DNA of 64,000 bases from Streptomyces alanosinicus (GCF_014650595.1 NZ_BMVG01000015.1:62001-126000), one strand, 5' to 3'. Positions 9,434-17,101 are shown, numbered from the stretch's first letter. Notes: generated by a model from the sequence alone, not told the origin. Numbers and translations are program-made.

Positions 9434-9826
9434 TCAGGCGGCGGGCTGGAGCAGGTCCCAGCGGTTGCCGTACAGGTCCTGGAAGACGGCGACGGTGCCG
9501 TACGGCTCGTGGCGCGGCTCCTCCAGGAAGGTCACGCCGGCCGCGGTCATCCGGGCGTGGTCGCGGGCGAAGTCGTCGGTGTGCAGGAAGAACCCGACGC
9601 GTCCGCCGGTCTGGTCGCCGAGGCGGGAGCGCTGGGCCTCGTCCTTGGCGCGGGCGAGCAGCAGCCCGGTACCGGCGTCCGAGCCGCCCGGTTCCACGAC
9701 GACCCAGCGGGAGCCGTCGGGGCGCGGGGCGTCCTCGGCCAGCCGGAAGCCGAGGGCCTCGGTGTAGAAGCGGATGGCCTCGTCGTAGTCGTCGACGACG
9801 AGGGTGACCAGGGCGACGCGTCGCAT
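9434..9826 (-). CDS. VOC-family (glyoxalase/bleomycin-resistance fold) protein
   Basis: 130 aa, ATG 9826 (MRRVALVTLVVDDYDEAIRFY). Two beta-alpha-beta-beta-beta modules: the first ends near GFRLAEDAPRPDGSRWVVVEP, the second contains VGFFLHTDDFARDHARM and ends GTVAVFQDLYGNRWDLLQP, where the Glu/Gln metal position of typical VOC enzymes reads Gln. Family members isomerise or cleave hydrophobic substrates or sequester drugs. A 32-bp near-palindrome 26 bases upstream of the start suggests tight repression. Confidence 0.88.
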   Translation of the reverse strand: MRRVALVTLVVDDYDEAIRFYTEALGFRLAEDAPRPDGSRWVVVEPGGSDAGTGLLLARAKDEAQRSRLGDQTGGRVGFFLHTDDFARDHARMTAAGVTFLEEPRHEPYGTVAVFQDLYGNRWDLLQPAA

Positions 9827-9851
9827 CGGGACCTTCCGGTGGAGGTGGTTA

Positions 9852-9883
9852 GCGGGTGAGGTTATACGTAAAACGTCACCCGC
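9852..9883. promoter_or_regulatory. 32-bp near-perfect palindromic operator candidate
   Basis: Outer arms GCGGGTGA (9852-9859) and TCACCCGC (9876-9883) pair perfectly, and the inner part contains GTT..TAC/GTA..AAC. In all 14 of 16 arm positions are symmetric. It lies just upstream of the VOC gene start (9826, minus strand), in the spacer to the M56 gene. It looks like a dimeric repressor site (TetR/MarR/GntR class). No dedicated regulator adjoins it. Confidence 0.6.
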
Positions 9884-9987
9884 GCCAGTCATTGTTCTAC
9901 GCGCGTTGCCGTGCGGCGTTACCGGGGCGTGGCGGTGCGGCGGCTCACCGGTGTCCACTGCGGGCCACACACGGCGGACGGAGTGTG

Positions 9988-10914
9988 TCAGGGCTTCTCG
10001 TCGCCCTGGGCGATCTCCACCCGGTGGTGGAAGTCGGCCATGCCGACGACGGAGGCCGCGCAGGAGACGGCGGTGCAGGCGATGAGCAGGCCGGCGATCG
10101 TCCGGCCCGCCCGGGGCACGTGAGGAGCGGCCAGCAGCGCCTGGACGCGCTGCGGCACGGGGCCCGTGGTCGCTGCGGCCACGAAGCCGGGGCGCTCGGA
10201 GTGGGCCGCCTGGCCGGCGAGGGCCGCGCGGGCGATGGCCCGGGCGGTCAGCCGCCGGTCGCCGACCCGGACGGCCGCGGCCTCGTCGGCGGCGCGCTCG
10301 ACGGCGAGGCGGATGGTCTCGCGGACCGGGCGCAGCGCCGGGTGGCAGTGCGCGGCGAGTTCGGCGGCGGCGAGGAAGTAGTGGTGACCGCCGTCGTTGT
10401 GCGCCCGCTCGTGCGCGAACAGCACCTCCCGCTCGGGGCCGTCCAGGCTGCGCAGCATCGCGGTGGTGACGACGATGCGGTGCGGCCGGCCCGGCAGCGC
10501 GTAGGCGTCCGGGCGGGACGATTCCACCACGCACAGGTCGCCGGCCGCCGGCCGGTGCCCGGCCTGTGTACGGGCGGCACGGAAGGCGCGGGTCTGGTGC
10601 AGCACCGAGCGGACGAGGGTCCAGCCGCAGACGGCGAGGGCGCCGACGGAGGTCGCGGCGGCGGGCAGGACGACCAGGTCGGAGGCGGTGCGCAGCGGGT
10701 GGATCAGCTCGCCGAGCGCGGCGAAGAGGGGCATCTTGAGCAGTCCGATGAGGACGAACGAGCCGAGCGCCGCCAGCGAGCAGCCGGCGAGGACGACGGC
10801 GCAGACGGTGACGGACCACAGCGCGAGGACCGGGGCCAGCCGGTCCAGGGCGCGGCGGGCCAGGGCCGGCAGGGCGAGCGGCAGCAGCAGGGGCAGCAGG
10901 AGGAGCGCGGTCAT
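9988..10914 (-). CDS. M56-family (BlaR1/MecR1-like) membrane metallopeptidase
   Basis: 308 aa. Hydrophobic helices at about 1-20, 28-60 and 80-105, then the zinc-protease motif HERAH near residue 170 (an HExxH variant) with AHNDGGHHYFLAA after it, and a final membrane helix near 270-290. M56 proteins cleave BlaI-type repressors when a signal reaches the cell envelope. There is no C-terminal penicillin-binding sensor domain, so this is the short actinobacterial form. Its start overlaps the end of the BlaI gene by four bases (ATGA), typical of translational coupling. Confidence 0.9.
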   Translation of the reverse strand: MTALLLLPLLLPLALPALARRALDRLAPVLALWSVTVCAVVLAGCSLAALGSFVLIGLLKMPLFAALGELIHPLRTASDLVVLPAAATSVGALAVCGWTLVRSVLHQTRAFRAARTQAGHRPAAGDLCVVESSRPDAYALPGRPHRIVVTTAMLRSLDGPEREVLFAHERAHNDGGHHYFLAAAELAAHCHPALRPVRETIRLAVERAADEAAAVRVGDRRLTARAIARAALAGQAAHSERPGFVAAATTGPVPQRVQALLAAPHVPRAGRTIAGLLIACTAVSCAASVVGMADFHHRVEIAQGDEKP

Positions 10915-11291
10915 CGTTCGTCGGATTCGAGCAGGTCCCGCAGGGTGCGTTCGTCATCGGCGCTGAGCTGGGCGACGAAGCGGGCGAGGACGGTCTCGCG
11001 GTCGCTGTCCCGGTCCAGTTCGCTGTGCATCCGGCGGGCGGTGAGACCCTGGGCGTCCTGGACGTCCTGGACGGGGAGATAGACGTAGCCGCGGCCCTGG
11101 CGGTGCCGCTCGACGACCCCCTTGTCGTGCAGGCGGGTGAGGATCGTGGTGACCGTCGTACGGGCCAGGTCCGCGCCGAGGCTGCGCTGGACCTGGCCGG
11201 GCGTCTGGGGTGCGGCGGCGGCCCAGAGCGCGGCCATGACACTCGCTTCGAGCTCACCGGCCGGCCGGCGCTCGTCCTTGGCCTCGGTCAT
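10911..11291 (-). CDS. BlaI/MecI/CopY-family repressor
   Basis: 126 aa. Winged helix with the family signature: LEASVMAALWAAAAPQTPGQVQ, then ARTTVTTILTRLHDKGVVERHRQGRGYVY, and a helical dimerisation tail ending LRDLLESDER. It pairs with the M56 protease overlapping it. In this system the repressor sits on its own promoter until the protease cuts it, derepressing both genes and any beta-lactam or envelope-stress targets. No beta-lactamase gene is present in the window, so target genes are elsewhere or the pair only autoregulates here. Confidence 0.92.
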   Translation of the reverse strand: MTEAKDERRPAGELEASVMAALWAAAAPQTPGQVQRSLGADLARTTVTTILTRLHDKGVVERHRQGRGYVYLPVQDVQDAQGLTARRMHSELDRDSDRETVLARFVAQLSADDERTLRDLLESDER

Positions 11292-11335
11292 GGAACGTTC
11301 CTCACCCCGTCTTCGTCTGCGGCCCGGGCGACCGT

Positions 11336-11349
11336 CTACACGATAGTAG
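11336..11349. promoter_or_regulatory. Candidate BlaI operator
   Basis: CTAC-ACGATA-GTAG, a perfect 4-bp inverted repeat with a 6-base spacer, 45 bases upstream of the BlaI start. BlaI/MecI boxes are built from TACA/GTAGTA-type half-sites, so the sequence and position fit autoregulation. Confidence 0.45.
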
Positions 11350-11421
11350 TCAACCCGGCCTTCGTACGACTGTGCAGCCGGTCCCCCATTATGGGAGGGC
11401 CGGTGACGGGGGCCGGGCGTG

Positions 11422-11776
11422 TCAGTGCGCCGGGGTGTGCGGGACGTCGAGTCGTGCCTGGCCGATTCGCTCAGCTCGGCGAGCGCGCCGAGGTGTCGGC
11501 GACGGAGTCCCGCCGCATCGGGCGCGGACAGACGACGTCGAGAAGGTCACGGCCGAGCCGGCGCAGGTTCTCCTCGACACGACCACGCGGCTGGTCGGGC
11601 CGGGCCGAGGCGCCCCACTCGGGTTCACGCCGAGTTCGACGGCGCGGCGCCGCACGGCCCGGGACCGGGTACGGCCGCCGGGCGTGCCGAGGGGGAAGAC
11701 GGCGCCGCCCGTGAGCCGCATGGCGCCGAGGCCGATGCGGCGCACGGGCAGGTCGCCGGGTTTCCAGGTGCATCAG
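11422..11776 (-). pseudogene. Decayed aldo/keto reductase
   Basis: Recognisable AKR fragments are scattered over different minus-strand frames. The N-terminal KPGDLPVRRIGLGAMRLTGG with VFPLGTP..RAVELGVN is in one frame (11745 down to about 11620). RPDQPRGRVEENLRRLGRDLLDVVC..SVAD, the normal mid-protein segment, is in another (about 11610-11480). Traces of the LAELxESGLIRHLG strand follow near 11460-11430. The barrel segment holding the catalytic Asp/Tyr/Lys is deleted between the first two pieces, and there is a stop just ahead of the N-terminal piece. The total span is about a third of a full gene, so it is a relic. Confidence 0.7.
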
Positions 11777-11846
11777 GCGTCGGCGTCGGTCGCTTCAGCG
11801 GCCGTCCGGCGGGGTTTGCCACATCCGCCGTGCCGTGCAGGGTGGT

Positions 11847-13169
11847 TCAGCCGAGGGGCTTGTCCAGCACCGCCTTGCGGTGGCTGAACGTCTCGATGGA
11901 GTAGCGGCCGTGGTAGCTGCCCATGCCGCTCTCGCCGACGCCGCCGAACGGCAGGTCGGAGACGGTGAGATGGGCGAGGGGCAGGCCGTAGCCGAGGCCG
12001 CCGGAGGAGGTCTCGGCGGCGATGCGCGCACGGGTCGCCTCGGACTCGGTGAACACGTACAGCGCGAGCGGCTTGTCGCGGTCGTTGATGAAGCCGATCG
12101 CCTCGTCCAGGCCGGCCACCGTGACGAGAGGCAGGATCGGGCCGAAGATCTCCTCCCGCATGACGGGTGAGGCGGGGTCGACATCGGCGAGGACGGTCGG
12201 CGCGATGTACTTGGCCATGCGGTCGGTCCCGCCGCCGACCGCGACCCGGCCGGAGCCGAGCAGGCCGGACAGCCGGTCGAAGTGCCGCTCGTTGACGATC
12301 CGGCCGTACTCCGGGGACGTCGCCGGGTCGGTGCCGAACAGCGCCTCGACCGCCCGGACCAGCGCGGGCTCCAGGGCGGCGGCGGTCTCCGGGTCGGTCA
12401 GGACGTAGTCGGGGGCGACGCAGGTCTGGCCGGCGTTGAGGAACTTGCCGCGGGCGAGCCGGTCCGCGACCACGTCGAGATCGGCGTCCCGGTCCACGAA
12501 CACCGGGGACTTGCCGCCCAGTTCGAGGGTGACCGGGGTCAGGTGCTCGGCCGCGGCGCGCATCACGATCCGGCCGACGGTGCCGTTGCCGGTGTAGAAG
12601 ATGTGGTCGAAGCGCTCGGCCAGCAGGGCCGTGGTCTCCGGGACGCCGCCCTCGACCACGGCGACCGCGTCGGTGTCGAGATACACCGGGATCAGCTCGG
12701 CGAGGACGGCCGAGGTGGCGGGGGCCAGCTCGCTCGGCTTGACGACGACCGCGTTGCCGGAGGCCAGGGCGCCGACCATCGGGGCGAGCAGCAGCTGTGC
12801 CGGGTAGTTCCAGGGCGCGATGACGAGGACGACGCCGAGGGGGTCGTACTGCGTCCAGGCCGTGGCGTCGGCGCCGAGGTGGGCGGGGACCGGCGCGGGC
12901 TCCGGGCGCAGCCACTCCGCGAGGTGGTCGAGGGTGTGGTCGATCTCGCGGATCGTGAAGTCGATCTCGGTGCGGTAGGCCTCGGTGCTGCTCTTGCCGA
13001 GGTCGGCGTGGAGGGCGGCGGCGAGGTCGGCGCCGCGCTCCGTGAGCATCGCGCGCAGCCGGCGCAGCTGGCCGGTGCGCCACTCGACGGGCTTGGTGCG
13101 GCCGGCGGCGAAGGTGGCGCGCAGCCGGGCCACGATGTCGGCGGGCTGCTCGATGGCGGGGTGGTTCAC
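11847..13169 (-). CDS. Aldehyde dehydrogenase (class 3-like)
   Basis: 440 aa. NAD(P)-dependent oxidation of an aldehyde to a carboxylate. Motifs: VIAPWNYPAQLLLAP with the oxyanion Asn (about residue 115), the NAD loop FYTGNGTVGRIVM, general base Glu in TLELGGKSPVFVD (about 205) and nucleophile Cys in LNAGQTCVAPDYV (about 240). The C-terminal DLPFGGVGESGMGSYHGRYSIETFSHRK and the short length are typical of class 3 / fatty-aldehyde enzymes. The promoter lies at 13225-13253. The genes on either side are unrelated, so the physiological aldehyde is unknown. Confidence 0.94.
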   Translation of the reverse strand: MNHPAIEQPADIVARLRATFAAGRTKPVEWRTGQLRRLRAMLTERGADLAAALHADLGKSSTEAYRTEIDFTIREIDHTLDHLAEWLRPEPAPVPAHLGADATAWTQYDPLGVVLVIAPWNYPAQLLLAPMVGALASGNAVVVKPSELAPATSAVLAELIPVYLDTDAVAVVEGGVPETTALLAERFDHIFYTGNGTVGRIVMRAAAEHLTPVTLELGGKSPVFVDRDADLDVVADRLARGKFLNAGQTCVAPDYVLTDPETAAALEPALVRAVEALFGTDPATSPEYGRIVNERHFDRLSGLLGSGRVAVGGGTDRMAKYIAPTVLADVDPASPVMREEIFGPILPLVTVAGLDEAIGFINDRDKPLALYVFTESEATRARIAAETSSGGLGYGLPLAHLTVSDLPFGGVGESGMGSYHGRYSIETFSHRKAVLDKPLG

Positions 13170-13212
13170 GGATGCCTCGCTGATGGTGCACGGGCCGGAT
13201 CGGCCCGAGCCT

Positions 13213-13253
13213 AGGACCTGGTGGATGTACTTGCCAACCTTTCAGGTCCTCAA
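13213..13253 (-). promoter_or_regulatory. Promoter of the aldehyde dehydrogenase gene enclosed by an inverted repeat
   Basis: Minus-strand -35 TTGAGG (13248-13253), a 17-base spacer, then GTACAT (13225-13230) as a -10. The arms AGGACCTG (13213-13220) and CAGGTCCT (13243-13250) are exact reverse complements flanking the core promoter, as expected for a repressor or activator dimer that straddles RNA polymerase. Confidence 0.45.
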
Positions 13254-13397
13254 GTTCATTCCGGCGACACGCCGTGACGCGCGTCACTGGACCACGCTGA
13301 GTCCGGGTGCGCCGCGGGGATCCCGGCCGCGGCGTGCGGCGCGACAGGGTTCCCCCGGACCGGGCACCGCTGCGCGGGCGCCGCCGGCGACCGACCG

Positions 13398-13934
13398 TCA
13401 GCGTCGGCGCAGCGGCCCCTGGGCCAGCGCGTGGGTGGCGACGGCGGCCACCGCGGCGAAGCCGAGGCCCTGGGCGAGGTCCCGCGGCCGGGTGCGGCGC
13501 AGCACGCCGGACCTGCGCAGCCGGCCGCGGGCCCACACGGTGAAGGGAAGGACCACCAGGGGCGTGGTCGCGGAGCCCGGGGTGTAGCCGCGCATGGTCG
13601 CCGCCTGTGCCAGATGGACCAGGCCGTGCAGCCCGAAGGCGTTGAGCGCGGTCTGGTAGACGGCCGACCGGCCCCCGGTCCGCTGCCCGTCGGCGCACAC
13701 GGCGGCCAGCAACACCGCCATGGCGGCGACCGCGGTGGTGAACTCCCGCGCGTCCACGGACTCCAGCCGCCGCCACACCGTCTCCGGCACCTGGGGGAAC
13801 CGTCTACGCAGCTCCGGCACATGGGTGCGCACCCAGCGCGGCACCATGACGACTTCCTCGGTGTCGTGCAGGGCCCAGGCGGCCAGCAGACCCCAGACGA
13901 CGACCGCGTCGACGTCGTTCGCTTCTTGTGTCAT
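13398..13934 (-). CDS. HXXEE-domain membrane protein
   Basis: 178 aa from ATG 13934 (MTQEANDVDAVVVWGLLAAW). The motif LHDTEEVVMVPRW at about residues 22-34 is the HxxEE signature of this small integral-membrane family. Hydrophobic helices follow at about 70-85, 100-115, 125-140 and 155-170, with QTALNAFGLHGLVHLAQA in between. Family function is unknown; conserved His/Glu residues suggest metal binding in the membrane. Unrelated genes flank it. Confidence 0.82.
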   Translation of the reverse strand: MTQEANDVDAVVVWGLLAAWALHDTEEVVMVPRWVRTHVPELRRRFPQVPETVWRRLESVDAREFTTAVAAMAVLLAAVCADGQRTGGRSAVYQTALNAFGLHGLVHLAQAATMRGYTPGSATTPLVVLPFTVWARGRLRRSGVLRRTRPRDLAQGLGFAAVAAVATHALAQGPLRRR

Positions 13935-13962
13935 GAACCCGCAGTCTGCCAGGGCCCGTTGG

Positions 13963-15105
13963 TCAGCTCGCGAACGGCACCTGGGCCGAGGGAGCGGACG
14001 CCCCGGCGTCGGGATGGGCCCACTGTCCCCGCGCGGCGAGCCGGGGCAGCACGCCCTCGCCGAACCAGTACGCCTCCTCCAGGTGCGGGTAGCCGGAGAG
14101 GACGAACTCGTCGATGCCGAGGGCGTGATACTCCTCGATCCGCCCGGCGACCTCGTCGTGGCTGCCGACCAGGGCGGTGCCCGCACCGCCGCGCACCAGG
14201 CCGATGCCCGCCCAGAGGTTGGGGTGGATCTCCAGGCCGTCGCGGCCGCCGCCGTGCAGGGCGAGCATGCGCTGCTGCCCCTCGGACTCGCTGCGGGCGA
14301 GGCCCTCCTGGACGGCCTGTACGGTCCGGGGGTCGAAGCCGTCGAGCAGCCGGTCCGCCTCCGCCCAGGCCTGTGCCGAGGTGTCCCGGGTGATGACGTG
14401 CAGCCGGATGCCGAAGCGGAGCGTACGGCCGTGCCGCGCGGCCAGGTCGCGGATCCAGGCGATCTTCTCGGCGACCTGGGCGGGCGGCTCGCCCCAGGTC
14501 AGATAGACGTCCGCGTACCGGGCCGCGACCTCGCCGGCCGCGGGCGAGGAACCGCCGAAGTACACCTCGGGCACCGGGTCGGGCACCCGGCTGAGTTTCG
14601 CCTCCTCGACGCGCAGATGCTCCCCGTGCAGGTCGACGCTCTTGCCGTCCCACAAGTCCCGCACGATGTGCAGGAATTCGCCGGTACGACGGTAGCGGGC
14701 GTCCTTGTCGAGGAAGTCGCCGTAGGCCCGCTGTTCGTGGCTCTCGCCGCCGGTGACCACGTTGAGCAGCAGCCGTCCGCCGGTCTGCCGCTGGAAGGTG
14801 GAGGCCATCTGCGCGGCGAGCGTCGGCGAGACGGAACCGGGCCTGAAGGCGACGAGGAACTTCAGGCGTTCGGAGTTCTGGCTGACCATGGCGGTGGTCA
14901 GCCACGCGTCCTCGCACCAGGCACCGGTCGGGGTGAGCGCGCCCACGAAGCCGAGGTGCTCGGCGGCCCGGGCGATCTGGCTCAGATACGCGACGGTCGG
15001 GGGCCGGTCCCGGCCGGAGGCGGTGGCCGGTGTGCCGTGACCGCCGCCGACGACATGACGGCTGTCGCCGTTTGTGGGCAGGAACCAGTGGAAGGTGAGG
15101 GACAC
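13963..15105 (-). CDS. ssuD: FMN-dependent alkanesulfonate monooxygenase-like luciferase-family enzyme
   Basis: 380 aa from GTG 15105; GGAG sits seven bases upstream and the protein starts MSLTFHWFLPTNGDSRHV, the family N-terminus. A bacterial-luciferase TIM barrel: LTPTGAWCEDAWLTTAM near 55, LKFLVAFRPGSVSPTLAAQM near 80, RLLLNVVTGGESHEQRAYGD near 110 and YRRTGEFLHIV. SsuD uses FMNH2 and O2 to desulfonate alkanesulfonates to aldehyde plus sulfite for sulfur supply. The neighbouring FMN reductase and sulfur-type leader peptide support that assignment, but the ABC importer genes (ssuABC) are absent here, so a related organosulfur substrate is possible. Confidence 0.88.
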   Translation of the reverse strand: MSLTFHWFLPTNGDSRHVVGGGHGTPATASGRDRPPTVAYLSQIARAAEHLGFVGALTPTGAWCEDAWLTTAMVSQNSERLKFLVAFRPGSVSPTLAAQMASTFQRQTGGRLLLNVVTGGESHEQRAYGDFLDKDARYRRTGEFLHIVRDLWDGKSVDLHGEHLRVEEAKLSRVPDPVPEVYFGGSSPAAGEVAARYADVYLTWGEPPAQVAEKIAWIRDLAARHGRTLRFGIRLHVITRDTSAQAWAEADRLLDGFDPRTVQAVQEGLARSESEGQQRMLALHGGGRDGLEIHPNLWAGIGLVRGGAGTALVGSHDEVAGRIEEYHALGIDEFVLSGYPHLEEAYWFGEGVLPRLAARGQWAHPDAGASAPSAQVPFAS

Positions 15106-15261
15106 GTGGGGTCTCCGATCGCGAGTGTCCGTCAGGGCGGACCGTGCCGGGGCGGCAGCGTTCCGGTCGGCACACACCGGCCGAGGCACTGGACCAGCGG
15201 GCCGGATCGTGCGCTCCAAAAGGTGCGGCGCGCGGCAGTGCCGGACGCCGCTCGGCGACGG

Positions 15262-15819
15262 TCAGCCCGCCGCCGCCAGCACCGGGGCGGTGCGGTCGAG
15301 GGCGGCGGAGAACCGGTCCACCGCATGACCGAGCGCCTCGGCGGTGGCCGGGGCGAGGCTCAGCGAGCCGTCCTCGCGTACGGTGATGTCCCGGTCGAGG
15401 GTGAACCAGCCCTGGACGACATGGGCGGCGCCCATGGAGTGCAGCACCGGCCGCAGCGCGTAGTCGATGGCGAGGACATGCGCGGTGGAGCCTCCGGTGG
15501 CCAGGGGCAGCACGGTCTTGCCGGTGAGCGCGTGCTGCGGGAGCAGGTCGAGCAGCGCCTTGAGGACACCGGAGTACGACGCCTTGTAGATGGGTGTGCC
15601 GATCAGGACGCCGTCGGCGCGGGCGAACAGCGCGGCGGCCTCGACGATCGCCGGATGCCGGACGTCCGCGCCGAGCAGCGCCTCGGCCGGGACGCCACGG
15701 ACGTCGAGCGGGATCACCTGATGGCCCTGGGCGAGCAGCCGCTGGTCCAGGTGGCGCAGCAGCCGGCCGGTGCGCGAGGTCGCGGAGGGGCTGCCGGAGA
15801 CGGACAGGACGGTGGCCAT
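15262..15819 (-). CDS. ssuE: NAD(P)H-dependent FMN reductase, SsuE-like
   Basis: 185 aa, ATG 15819 (MATVLSVSGSPSATSRTGRLL). Flavodoxin-like fold; the GSPSxxSRT loop binds FMN phosphate, and GVLIGTPIYKASYSGVLKALLDLLPQ (about residues 70-95) is the SsuE signature. It supplies FMNH2 to the SsuD-type monooxygenase encoded 156 bases downstream on the same strand. Upstream lie a 10-bp perfect hairpin (15868-15906) and a leader peptide (15977-16060), which suggests attenuation-style control by sulfur or cysteine supply. Confidence 0.9.
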   Translation of the reverse strand: MATVLSVSGSPSATSRTGRLLRHLDQRLLAQGHQVIPLDVRGVPAEALLGADVRHPAIVEAAALFARADGVLIGTPIYKASYSGVLKALLDLLPQHALTGKTVLPLATGGSTAHVLAIDYALRPVLHSMGAAHVVQGWFTLDRDITVREDGSLSLAPATAEALGHAVDRFSAALDRTAPVLAAAG

Positions 15820-15867
15820 GAGTGCCTCGTTTCGGGGATGCGCCGCCGCATTCCTCGACCAGGGCAT

Positions 15868-15906
15868 GCCGAATTCCGGATACGGGAAAGCGCGGGGGAA
15901 TTCGGC
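15868..15906 (-). promoter_or_regulatory. Hairpin between leader peptide and ssuE (candidate attenuator)
   Basis: GCCGAATTCC (15868-15877) and GGAATTCGGC (15897-15906) are exact 10-bp complements around a 19-base loop. It lies after the leader peptide stop (15977) and 49 bases before the ssuE start. There is no T-run after it on the minus strand, so it could act as a Rho-type or translational attenuator rather than a classical terminator. Confidence 0.5.
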
Positions 15907-15976
15907 GGGGCCGGAATGGAGCAGAGCGGGGCGCGGCGGATCGGCGGTTCGACGGCTCGGTGGAAAGGGTCGGCGA

Positions 15977-16060
15977 TCAGGCCGCGGCGCGACAGGAGGC
16001 GCTGGAGACGCGCGCGAGGTCGACATGGCGTCGCCGCGTGAGGTCCAGTCGCATCGTCAT
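15977..16060 (-). CDS. Putative sulfur-responsive leader peptide, 27 aa
   Basis: ATG 16060 to TGA 15977. The product MTMRLDLTRRRHVDLARVSS..CRAAA matches the actinobacterial leader-peptide pattern (LTxRxHVDLxRxSSAxC) found before cysteine and sulfonate genes. It has a single Cys five codons from the end. It precedes ssuE by 157 bases on the same strand. An internal second ATG (16054) could also serve. A promoter lies so close that the transcript probably starts at or next to the first ATG. Ribosome stalling at the Cys codon when cysteine is short is the expected regulatory logic (inference). Confidence 0.75.
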   Translation of the reverse strand: MTMRLDLTRRRHVDLARVSSASCRAAA

Positions 16061-16068
16061 GCCATTGA

Positions 16069-16097
16069 TCGTTACAGCCGCCGATGAGAACCGTCAA
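16069..16097 (-). promoter_or_regulatory. Promoter of the leader peptide-ssuED unit
   Basis: Minus-strand TTGACG (-35, 16092-16097), 17-base spacer, TAACGA (-10, 16069-16074). The predicted start falls at about 16060-16063, on or within a few bases of the leader ATG, implying a leaderless transcript. No ribosome-binding site precedes that ATG, which agrees. Confidence 0.55.
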
Positions 16098-16241
16098 GGA
16101 AATCCCGACCGGTCTCGTATCGCGGACCGTTGAATTTCACGAGGGCGTGCGGGTGTGACGGGAAAACCCTTGAACCGCATCCTCAGGGACCCGGCGCCAC
16201 AAGACCGTCACCGGGCGGCCCGGCGGTCGCCGCAGCCCCGC

Positions 16242-16421
16242 TCACAGCGCCCGGCCGTCCTCGTCCCCCGCCTCGGCCACGACGAGGAAAGCGTCGGACC
16301 TCAGGTCCATCACCACGGTCACCCGCTCGCCCTGGGCGCGGCACGCGGCCGCGTACTCCTCCGCGGGCCACGATCCCCGCGGGGCCCCGGCGGGGAACCG
16401 CTCCAGCACCTTCCCGGTCAT
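16242..16421 (-). CDS. Small conserved hypothetical protein, 59 aa
   Basis: ATG 16421 to TGA 16242; not obvious from long-frame analysis. The product starts MTGKVLERFPAGAPRGSWP, continues EEYAAACRAQGERVTVVMDL and ends with RSDAFLVVAEAGDEDGRAL. The mix of aromatic, acidic and hydrophobic residues and the GC-rich third positions look genuine, and I have an impression of similar short Streptomyces proteins with ERFP and VVMDLRSD motifs. GGAGG occurs 12 bases upstream, a rather long spacing. The predicted fold is a short beta-alpha-beta unit. Function unknown. A GTACA-CCC-TGTAC repeat lies 40 bases upstream. Confidence 0.6.
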   Translation of the reverse strand: MTGKVLERFPAGAPRGSWPAEEYAAACRAQGERVTVVMDLRSDAFLVVAEAGDEDGRAL

Positions 16422-16460
16422 GACGGTCGGTCACCTCCACAGTCGCCGGCCGGACGGTCT

Positions 16461-16473
16461 GTACACCCTGTAC
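16461..16473. promoter_or_regulatory. Small inverted repeat upstream of the 59-aa gene
   Basis: GTACA-CCC-TGTAC, perfect 5-bp arms, 40 bases ahead of the 59-aa gene start (minus strand). It could be an operator; chance occurrence is not excluded. Confidence 0.25.
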
Positions 16474-16663
16474 CACTTCGCCTGCCCGGATCCCGCGCGA
16501 ACATGTCACCCCGTGCCGGACCCGCGACGCCGGGCCCCGATGCGCGGACCCGCGGACGCAGAACTACACATAAAGACGAAATAAGAGCAAACTGGATTCA
16601 AGCGGTGCCTCCCTCGCACCGCACCAGACGCGGTCTGGCCAGCGAAGTCAAAGGAGACGAGTC

Positions 16664-17101
16664 ATGGCCAACGTCTCGCACAGGGGTGATATGACGACCC
16701 ACCCCGATGTCTCCGAAATGCGGGAACGCTACGCCCGCATGCTCGGCGGTCGCGATGTGGCGCTCGTGGACGGGCCGGTCTTCCTGCTCGGGATCTACTG
16801 CGCGGCATCTCCGTGGATCGTGCACTACACGACGAGCCAGCCCGCACTCGTGACCCACAACCTGATCATGGGTATAGCGATAGGACTGCTGGCACTGGGA
16901 TTCACCCGGGCCCCCGAGCGGATGTACGGCCTGAGCTGGGCCATGTGCGCGCTGGGCATCTGGATGATCATCGCCCCGTGGATCGTGGGCAGCAGCCCGG
17001 ACCGGGGCGTGATCATCAACAACGTCGTCATCGGCGCACTGGCGCTCGCCCTCGGACTGATCTGTGCCGGTACGGCGGCGCGGAGCACCTCCAAGCCGTG
17101 A
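16664..17101 (+). CDS. SPW-repeat integral membrane protein
   Basis: 145 aa. ATG 16664 has AAAGGAGACGAGTC upstream, an excellent ribosome site. Two copies of the SPW module: CAASPWIVHYTTSQPA plus a following helix (about residues 48-85), and IIAPWIVGSSPDRGVIINN plus its helix (about 105-140), giving four membrane helices. The N-terminal 30 residues are soluble and charged. SPW proteins are small membrane proteins of unknown role, often stress-induced in actinomycetes. It is monocistronic, ending at a strong hairpin at 17134-17163. Confidence 0.9.
   Translation: MANVSHRGDMTTHPDVSEMRERYARMLGGRDVALVDGPVFLLGIYCAASPWIVHYTTSQPALVTHNLIMGIAIGLLALGFTRAPERMYGLSWAMCALGIWMIIAPWIVGSSPDRGVIINNVVIGALALALGLICAGTAARSTSKP

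Noticed and set aside
13720..16041. Plus-strand open frame of 773 codons opposite HXXEE, ssuD and ssuE
   Set aside because: It spans three well-supported minus-strand genes and has shadow composition without any domain signal.
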